A stretch of DNA of 10,726 nucleotides from UBA9715 sp045614225 (GTDB lineage Bacteria > Actinomycetota > Coriobacteriia > Coriobacteriales > Eggerthellaceae). The translations under genes and the position numbers were made by a program. Shown here piece after piece: positions 6,214-10,726 of the stretch. Position 1 is the first letter of the stretch; each line of letters starts with the position of its first letter. The notes beneath the pieces were generated by a model, which was given only the letters and a program-made list of their open reading frames with translations, had not been told where the DNA came from and did no database searches. The stretch spans positions 1-10,726 of the forward strand of contig JAZLCO010000097.1 of NCBI GenBank assembly GCA_045614225.1, in the 5' to 3' direction.

Positions 6214-6993
6214 TTAGGCGAGCTCACCGCCGTCGATAAGGACGCTGTGGCCGGTCACCCACTCCGAGGCATCGGAGGCAAGGTACAGCACGCCGTTGGC
6301 GATGTCGTCGATGTTGCCCAGGCGCCCCAGCGGGATCTTGGCCGCGGCGGGTGCGACATACTTCTCGAACAGCTCGTCCATGCCCTCGGGATGGGTCATG
6401 TCGGTGTCAATCAAACCAGGGATGACGGCGTTCACGCGCACCTTCATGGGCGCAAGCTTCTTGGCGAGGTTCTGCGTCCAGGCGCGCACGGCGCCCTTGC
6501 CGCCAGCGTAGGCGACGCTGCCGGCCGCGTGGAAGCCCGCCAGCGAATTGACGAGCACGATCGAGCCGTGGCCGCCCTTGGCGCACTCGGCGTAGCCGTA
6601 CTTCATCATGAAGTACACGCCGTCCATGTTGATGGAGAGCACCTTGCGGTAGTTCTCGACGTCGAAGGCATCCTCGAGGCTGCGCTCGTTGAGACCGTTA
6701 ATGCCCGAGGCGAGCACCATGACGTCGATGCCGCCGAACTTGTCAACGCACGCCTCGACGGCCGCCTTGCACTGCGCCTCGTCGGACACGTCGGCCACGG
6801 CGTAGCCGGCCTCTCCGCCGGCTGCCTCGATCTCGGCGACGGCCGCCTTGAGCTTCTCCTCGCGGCGCGCGACCAGGAACACCTTCGCGCCCGCCTCGGC
6901 GAGAATCTTCGCCGAGCCGTTGCCGATGCCGCGCGAGCTGGCGCCCGTGATCAGCGCGACGCGCCCGTCCATGTTGAATTGAGCCAATGTCAT
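6214..6993 (-). CDS. Short-chain dehydrogenase/reductase (SDR), FabG-like
   Basis: This 259-residue cytoplasmic classical SDR oxidises or reduces a carbonyl/hydroxyl group with NAD(P)(H). The Rossmann motif is TGASSRGIG (16-24), one residue longer than the usual TGxxxGIG. VARREEKL (41-48), with Arg after strand 2 and no Asp, suggests NADPH. The catalytic set is N122 (LSINMDG), S150, Y162 and K166 (AYAGGK). The usual NNAG is replaced by LASG (94-97). The C-terminus ends GHSVLIDGGELA, as in FabG-type enzymes. The ATG at 6993 follows AGGAG by six bases. It lies 53 bases after the 203-residue VOC gene with no promoter seen, so it is probably co-transcribed. Sampled 60-base lines inside the gene are 67-75% GC against 55-60% in the neighbour, hinting at a separate origin. 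Ring or ketone reduction in the molybdoenzyme pathway is inference. Confidence 0.88.
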   Translation of the reverse strand: MTLAQFNMDGRVALITGASSRGIGNGSAKILAEAGAKVFLVARREEKLKAAVAEIEAAGGEAGYAVADVSDEAQCKAAVEACVDKFGGIDVMVLASGINGLNERSLEDAFDVENYRKVLSINMDGVYFMMKYGYAECAKGGHGSIVLVNSLAGFHAAGSVAYAGGKGAVRAWTQNLAKKLAPMKVRVNAVIPGLIDTDMTHPEGMDELFEKYVAPAAAKIPLGRLGNIDDIANGVLYLASDASEWVTGHSVLIDGGELA

Positions 6994-7046
6994 TGTCTTC
7001 TCCTGTGTTTCCTAAAAGAATCCTTTGATAAACCAATCGGCGACTA

Positions 7047-7658
7047 CTAGCCCATCGGACGGATGAGGTCAGTTTCGCCATCCCAATTCTTGCCTGCTTC
7101 GATGACCATGTCGTGGATGAACTTCGCACCGCCATCGATAAGCTGCATCATCGTGCCCAGCTCCTCGGTCATGTCAACGACCATGAAACCGATCTTCGAC
7201 TCGTCAAGACCGACTGTAGCCGGGTCGATGCCCATTGCCTCGCATTTCGCAAGCGCGGCAGACAAATCGTTGTAGCCGATAACCACGATGGGAATGCCGA
7301 GCGCCTCGCAAGCCTCCTTGGCTTCTTCGAGGCTTTCTACGAACATGTGCAGGTGGTTGATGCCAGGCTTGTCCATGTCGTTGAAATCGGTGTACATCGA
7401 ATCACCTGGGGTCAACTGCTGAACGACCTCGACCGAATGGCTGCCCCACGCTCCGTAGAAAGCACGCAGCTCGAACGGCTTCTCGAGCTCACGCCCGCGA
7501 TAGATAATCTTGTTGAACTTGTTGACGGTCGTGAAGAACGGACCCGAGCCGAACAGCTTGTTGTGCTCGCGAGCGAAACGCTCGCCATCGGGAGCGTAGT
7601 AACCGACCTGGTGCACGAAATCGCGCCCCTTGAAATAGTCCGTGTAATCCTTTGCCAT
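7047..7658 (-). CDS. VOC-fold protein, 203 residues (Glyoxalase_4-like)
   Basis: This vicinal-oxygen-chelate protein has unknown substrate. The first beta-alpha-beta module opens with DFVHQVGYYAPDGERFA (13-29) and the FGSGPFFT loop (36-43), a 'GxGPF' hallmark of one VOC branch. The second begins at GINHLHMFVESLEEAKEACEALG (99-121) and carries a longer insertion before IGFMVVDMTEELGTMMQLIDG. Probable metal positions are H16, E77 (HSVEVVQ), H102 or H104, and Q172 (MMQLID) where Glu is usual. A roughly 30-residue C-terminal tail follows. The ATG at 7656-7658 follows AGGAG by six bases. It sits between the 148-residue VOC gene and the SDR, and is probably co-transcribed with them. Isomerase, epimerase, lyase or hydrolase activity is possible; an oxygen-dependent ring cleavage is unlikely beside a molybdenum/iron-sulfur enzyme. 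Confidence 0.8.
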   Translation of the reverse strand: MAKDYTDYFKGRDFVHQVGYYAPDGERFAREHNKLFGSGPFFTTVNKFNKIIYRGRELEKPFELRAFYGAWGSHSVEVVQQLTPGDSMYTDFNDMDKPGINHLHMFVESLEEAKEACEALGIPIVVIGYNDLSAALAKCEAMGIDPATVGLDESKIGFMVVDMTEELGTMMQLIDGGAKFIHDMVIEAGKNWDGETDLIRPMG

Positions 7659-7677
7659 CGTTTGCTCCTATCAATCG

Positions 7678-7714
7678 AATCGCGCCGAACGAGCCACTCC
7701 CATTCGGCGCGATT
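7678..7714. other. Intercistronic stem-loop between the two VOC genes
   Basis: AATCGCGCCGAA (7678-7689) and TTCGGCGCGATT (7703-7714) form a perfect 12-bp stem with a 13-base loop, about 20 bases before the ATG at 7658. A competing small stem, GCGCG/CGCGC (7707-7711 and 7716-7720), uses the same bases and runs into TTTTT on the right. In the leftward mRNA there is no U-tract after the stem and the ribosome-binding site follows directly, so a stability or translation-control role is more likely than termination. Confidence 0.55.
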
Positions 7715-7723
7715 TCGCGCTTT

Positions 7724-8170
7724 TTAATTTCTGTCAACCGGGAAGTACTCGAGAATAAGCCCGAGCTCGTCCGTGAAGTCGAAATACTCGTAAGCCATAC
7801 CGCTACCTGCGGGCACTCCCGAGAGCAGCAGCTCCTTACCTGCTGCATGAACCTCTTCGATGTCCTCGAAATCGACGCGGATATGGTGCACACCGGCCTT
7901 CCCGCCGTTGCGCTTGAGGAACTGGCCCCAGTCGGACAGCTCATCCATCGGCTCGATGAGCTCGAGCTCGACGTTCAGCTGGAAGTTGCTTGCGCACTTT
8001 GATGCGTATTCGCACGGCTTGCCGTAAGCGACCATGTCTTCGAAGTTCTCAGGAACGTTGACGAAGATGTCGCTCCAATCGTTCAAACCGATTTTCGAAA
8101 ACTCGGCGATGCTCTTCTCGATGTCGGGCGTGATGATGCCGATCTGGTTGATGTCACCCATGATTCCCAT
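7724..8170 (-). CDS. VOC-fold protein, 148 residues (methylmalonyl-CoA epimerase-like fold)
   Basis: This single VOC protein has the length and layout of methylmalonyl-CoA epimerase relatives. Segments visible are DINQIGIITPDIEKSIAEFSKIG (6-28), LNVELELIEPMDE (65-77), GVHHIRVDFEDI (93-104) and LGLILEYFPV (136-145). Ligand positions appear to be Q9 in place of the usual His, E70, H95 or H96, and E141. The loss of the first His argues against a standard epimerase. The ATG at 8168-8170 lies five bases after AGGAG; a second Met three codons in (8161) is too far from that site. It is the first gene after the iron-sulfur subunit, separated from it by 98 bases packed with hairpins. The role in the pathway is unknown; action on an enol/keto product of the molybdoenzyme is inference. 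Confidence 0.8.
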   Translation of the reverse strand: MGIMGDINQIGIITPDIEKSIAEFSKIGLNDWSDIFVNVPENFEDMVAYGKPCEYASKCASNFQLNVELELIEPMDELSDWGQFLKRNGGKAGVHHIRVDFEDIEEVHAAGKELLLSGVPAGSGMAYEYFDFTDELGLILEYFPVDRN

Positions 8171-8188
8171 AATTGCTCCTATCCAGTC

Positions 8189-8253
8189 GCCGTCGTAGAC
8201 GGCTCCAATCGAATTGGTGGTGAATCTGGAAGGGCCACCCTCCCAGATTCACC
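8189..8253 (-). other. Cluster of three consecutive stem-loops between iron-sulfur and VOC genes
   Basis: Three hairpins lie almost end to end. GCCGTC-GTA-GACGGC occupies 8189-8203. CCAAT-CGA-ATTGG occupies 8205-8217. The large one has 16-base arms (8219-8234 and 8238-8253, 15 of 16 paired) around a CCA loop. The large stem begins 16 bases after the iron-sulfur subunit stop on the leftward transcript. No T-tract follows, so it probably caps the 3' end of the alpha/beta message or attenuates read-through. Confidence 0.65.
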
Positions 8254-8268
8254 TGTTTCATTACGGAA

Positions 8269-9069
8269 CTAGTCGAGTGCGACGTCTCCGAGACCCACAT
8301 CCTCGGTCTTCGTGGAGACGGCAATCTCCTTCTTTTTGCCAGCGGCCTCGATGGTCACGGTCCAGTCGTCCTCGCTCAAATCACGCAGCCAGAAATCGCC
8401 GATCCAGTTCGTTTCAGCCGTGAACGTGTCAGTGCCGTTCGTTGCGGTCACCGTCGCGCCTTCCACGACTTCTTTCTCGATCGGATCGTAGACGCGACCG
8501 GCGATGAACTTCTTCGGCAGGCCCTTGTACCAAACTTGCGGGCCTGTGCCGTACTCGGGATGCAAGCGCTCGGCACCTTCGAGATCGAGTTCGGATTCCT
8601 CGCCCCACTGTATGGCGCCATGCACGCAGTTGTCGTAGCAACGCGGCACGGTGATGGTGTCGCCCTCGTCGATGAGATGTGCACAACCGGTGCACTTCTG
8701 TGGAAGTTCCAGCTCGGCATTCCAATAGATGGCACCGTACGGGCAGGCCTTCTTGATAGCCTCCTGGCCTTTGGCCTTGACGGGATCGATGATGATGAGT
8801 CCGTCGTCGCGACGGTACACGGCACCGTCCTTGGCAACCTTCATGCACGGCGCATCGGCACATTGCTGGCACGGAACCGGGATGTACGACACCTTCACGT
8901 GCGGGCGATGGCCGCGCTCCTTTTCGTCAACGCGCATCCAGAACTGGCCGGTTTCGGGCTGCGCTTCAGCGTAGGGCATCCACGCTTGTTCGCAGTGCTC
9001 GTCTTTGCAGCCAATCTGGCAGGCGTAGCAACCGACGCACTTCGTCAAATCAAAGAGAAACGTTTTCAT
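8269..9069 (-). CDS. Iron-sulfur (beta) subunit of a transhydroxylase-like molybdoenzyme
   Basis: This 266-residue cytoplasmic electron-transfer subunit starts at an ATG seven bases after AGGGGG. It has no Tat or Sec signal. Cysteines fall at 11, 14, 17, 21 (CVGCYACQIGC), 67, 70, 75, 109 (ACPYGA), 126, 129, 144 and 148 (CYDNC), plus an extra C26. That is twelve ligands, enough for three [4Fe-4S] clusters. Relative to four-cluster DmsB-type subunits, the fourth Cys of motif II is Ala79 and the first three of motif III are gone (IDPVKAKGQEAIKKAC). The C-terminal part, about 188-266 (AGRVYDPIEKEVVEGATV, then FWLRDLSEDDW), reads as a carboxypeptidase-regulatory/transthyretin-like beta domain. Three clusters plus such a domain is the known layout of the beta subunit of Pelobacter pyrogallol-phloroglucinol transhydroxylase. 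The gene follows the catalytic subunit after 13 bases. Confidence 0.88.
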   Translation of the reverse strand: MKTFLFDLTKCVGCYACQIGCKDEHCEQAWMPYAEAQPETGQFWMRVDEKERGHRPHVKVSYIPVPCQQCADAPCMKVAKDGAVYRRDDGLIIIDPVKAKGQEAIKKACPYGAIYWNAELELPQKCTGCAHLIDEGDTITVPRCYDNCVHGAIQWGEESELDLEGAERLHPEYGTGPQVWYKGLPKKFIAGRVYDPIEKEVVEGATVTATNGTDTFTAETNWIGDFWLRDLSEDDWTVTIEAAGKKKEIAVSTKTEDVGLGDVALD

Positions 9070-9082
9070 CTTGTATCCCCCT

Positions 9083-10726
9083 CTATTCCTTCACGACCCA
9101 GCCGGCCCTGCTGGAACCGGATGCAGCGTCGTACTCGCGAGCGAAGTTCTCCGGATAATCCTTCTTCCACTGCTCCATCTCTGAATCTTCGAGCTTGGCA
9201 ACGTCGACGAGGTATCCGGTGACAACAAAGCCTTCGCAATGCTTCGTGATAGGAGCAGGCGGGCTGATGAGGTTCGTGCAGCCGCCGCGGTCGATGTGCG
9301 GTGCGATGGGATCGGGATGAGCACCCTTGTCCATCTTGATGGAGTTCGGCAGCACACGCTCGGAGATGCGGGCAGCACCAAGCACGATACCCTGGTCGTT
9401 GAAGACCTTCACGATGTCGCCATCCTTGATGCCGCGCTCGGCAGCAAGTTCGGGGCACATCCACACGGGCTCGTACATGTAGCCGTCCTTGCCCTTGATC
9501 TTGCACGTCGGGATCTCGCGCAACCAGCAAATGTCATCGTTCTGTACATGGATGCGCCAACGCCCGGGACTTGTGTTCAGAAGCAGCGGGTACGTCTTGG
9601 CTTTCTCGCCCCATTGCGACTCGTCATGCGCCCAGCCTTCTTCCGCCGGACCGCCGATGGTCCACTTGGCCAGGGGCTGACGCTCCTTGTCGTCGGGGAA
9701 ATGCTCTGCAAGCGCCTCGGAGTAGAACTCGATCTTTCCAGACGGCGTGTGCAGCGGATGCTTCTCGGGATCCTCGTAGAACTCCTGCATGCCAGCGGGA
9801 ATCTCTTCCCACATGGGATTCATGATGGGGATGTAGTACTGACGCTTCTTGAAGTCGTCGAACTCGATGAATTCCTTGATGAACGACTCCTCGTACGCAG
9901 CCTCAATCTCCTCCTCGACGCTCAGCCCGCGTGTGTACTCTTCCCAAACACCGAAGCGCTTGGCAAGCTCAGCCGCGATCTCGTAGTCGGATTTCGACTC
10001 GCCCACGACGTCGCATGCACGGTCCTGAATGCCGTAGAAGCACAGGCTGCCGCCTTGGCTCGAGCCCATCGAGTCAACGTCCTCGAGGCAAGTCGTGACC
10101 GGCAGGATGAGGTCGGCGAAGATGGTGTCGCACTGCATCCACTGATGGTTCGATACGAAGAACTCGATCTTGGGATTGCGGTAGGCGTCCTGCAGGTAGA
10201 AGCCACCATTCCAAGATGCCTGGTTCGAAGCCTTCTCGGACCAGATCATGTGGAATTCCATGCCGTCTGCATCGTCGCAGGGGTACTTGCGCTTGATGAA
10301 CTGGTCTTCGGGCGTCGACATGATGATCGAGGGGCTTCCGTACCACTCGTACTTGCCGTCCATGATTGCATGGTGGATAGCGGTGCGCGGGATGGAGTTT
10401 GCCTCGGGGATGTCCTGCATGTCGGCATGGCCCATGTACATGAACGACAGCATGCCGCCCACGCTGGGAACGACCTGCTCGGCGACGTTCCACGAGAACA
10501 GATGGATCATCTGGACACCCGGCTTGCCGATGCCCTGCATGCCCAGCTTGTAGTACTCGGTGCGGCCGGGTTCGAAGCTGTAAGGCCCGCGGATGTGCGC
10601 GCCGCAGAAGTGGCCGATCGTCGTCCTGGACGAACCCCACTTGCGCGCGAGAGCCTTGATGGTCCACTCGGGGATGCCAGTGATTTCAGAAGCCCATGCC
10701 GGCGTCTTCTCGATGCCGTCTTCCTT
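9083..10726 (-). CDS. Molybdopterin catalytic (alpha) subunit, pyrogallol transhydroxylase-like, C-terminal 547 residues
   Basis: This is the catalytic subunit of a DMSO-reductase-superfamily enzyme. The frame is open to the window end, so the N-terminus (family length about 850-900 residues) is missing and any signal peptide or N-terminal cluster is unseen. From the first visible residue it reads EKTPAWASEITGIPEWTIKALA, then GAHIRGPYSFEPGRTEYYKLGMQGIGKPG, which resembles the transhydroxylase/catechol-dehydroxylase branch. Later parts are ADLILPVTTCLEDVD (about 204-218), HTPSGKIEFYSE (about 326-337) and the molybdopterin-dinucleotide domain (about 379-512) with NTSPGRWRIHVQNDD, GIKDGDIVKVFNDQG and DRGGCTNLISPP. 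It would transfer, remove or rearrange aromatic hydroxyls using bis-MGD molybdenum, with electrons via the beta subunit. It could equally be a catechol dehydroxylase; the substrate-defining N-terminal pocket residues lie outside. The stop is TAG at 9083-9085. Confidence 0.85.
   Translation of the reverse strand, partial: KEDGIEKTPAWASEITGIPEWTIKALARKWGSSRTTIGHFCGAHIRGPYSFEPGRTEYYKLGMQGIGKPGVQMIHLFSWNVAEQVVPSVGGMLSFMYMGHADMQDIPEANSIPRTAIHHAIMDGKYEWYGSPSIIMSTPEDQFIKRKYPCDDADGMEFHMIWSEKASNQASWNGGFYLQDAYRNPKIEFFVSNHQWMQCDTIFADLILPVTTCLEDVDSMGSSQGGSLCFYGIQDRACDVVGESKSDYEIAAELAKRFGVWEEYTRGLSVEEEIEAAYEESFIKEFIEFDDFKKRQYYIPIMNPMWEEIPAGMQEFYEDPEKHPLHTPSGKIEFYSEALAEHFPDDKERQPLAKWTIGGPAEEGWAHDESQWGEKAKTYPLLLNTSPGRWRIHVQNDDICWLREIPTCKIKGKDGYMYEPVWMCPELAAERGIKDGDIVKVFNDQGIVLGAARISERVLPNSIKMDKGAHPDPIAPHIDRGGCTNLISPPAPITKHCEGFVVTGYLVDVAKLEDSEMEQWKKDYPENFAREYDAASGSSRAGWVVKE

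Noticed and set aside
6208..7050. 280-codon rightward open frame opposite the SDR
   Set aside because: It is a shadow of a complete, motif-bearing SDR. The high third-position GC of that gene keeps the opposite frame open.
7047..8170. VOC genes as extradiol ring-cleaving dioxygenases
   Set aside because: Those use molecular oxygen and a full 2-His-1-Glu iron site. Here the neighbouring molybdenum/iron-sulfur enzyme suggests anaerobic metabolism, and one or more ligand positions are altered.
8189..8253. CRISPR repeat or transposon end
   Set aside because: The three stems differ in sequence, with no regular repeat-spacer unit, target duplication or transposase nearby. They are simple hairpins.

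Overview
The window looks like a piece of an anaerobic, moderately high-GC bacterial chromosome. The closest match I can suggest is an actinobacterium of the Coriobacteriia (Eggerthellaceae-like). This is inference from three things: a pyrogallol-transhydroxylase/catechol-dehydroxylase type molybdoenzyme, a PucR-type regulator, and a UroD-superfamily protein beside other accessory metabolic genes. No rRNA, tRNA, CRISPR array, insertion sequence, phage gene or origin is visible, and no gene-free stretch exceeds about 205 bases.

Left part (1-3650). The 3' end of a drug/proton-antiporter-like MFS transporter (+) meets, at a strong bidirectional hairpin, a leftward pair: a cysteine synthase (cysK-like) with a recognisable extended -10 promoter, followed by an 80-residue protein of unknown function. 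Upstream of cysK on the same strand is a 514-residue PucR/CdaR-type regulator. It is divergent from the next gene.

Middle (3651-5560). A 176-base divergent intergenic region with two small GCAA...TTGC inverted repeats separates the regulator from a UroD-superfamily protein (+). That gene ends in a textbook intrinsic terminator shared with a convergent GloA-like VOC protein (-), which has its own plausible promoter.

Right part (5503-10726). A leftward run, read in transcription order, encodes: the C-terminal 547 residues of a molybdopterin catalytic subunit related to pyrogallol-phloroglucinol transhydroxylase; its iron-sulfur subunit (three clusters by cysteine count, plus a C-terminal beta domain); two VOC-fold proteins of 148 and 203 residues; a short-chain dehydrogenase/reductase; and a small polytopic membrane protein. 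The run ends at a near-perfect 35-base palindrome that works as a terminator. Stem-loops sit in three of the internal gaps, and their leftward side lacks a T-tract, so they look more like processing or stability elements than full stops.

How the genes may work together (inference): the molybdoenzyme would rearrange or remove hydroxyl groups on a polyhydroxylated, probably aromatic, substrate. The SDR would reduce the ring or a ketone product, the VOC proteins would isomerise, epimerise or cleave an enol/keto intermediate, and the membrane protein could help substrate or product cross the membrane. The exact substrate cannot be read from the sequence.
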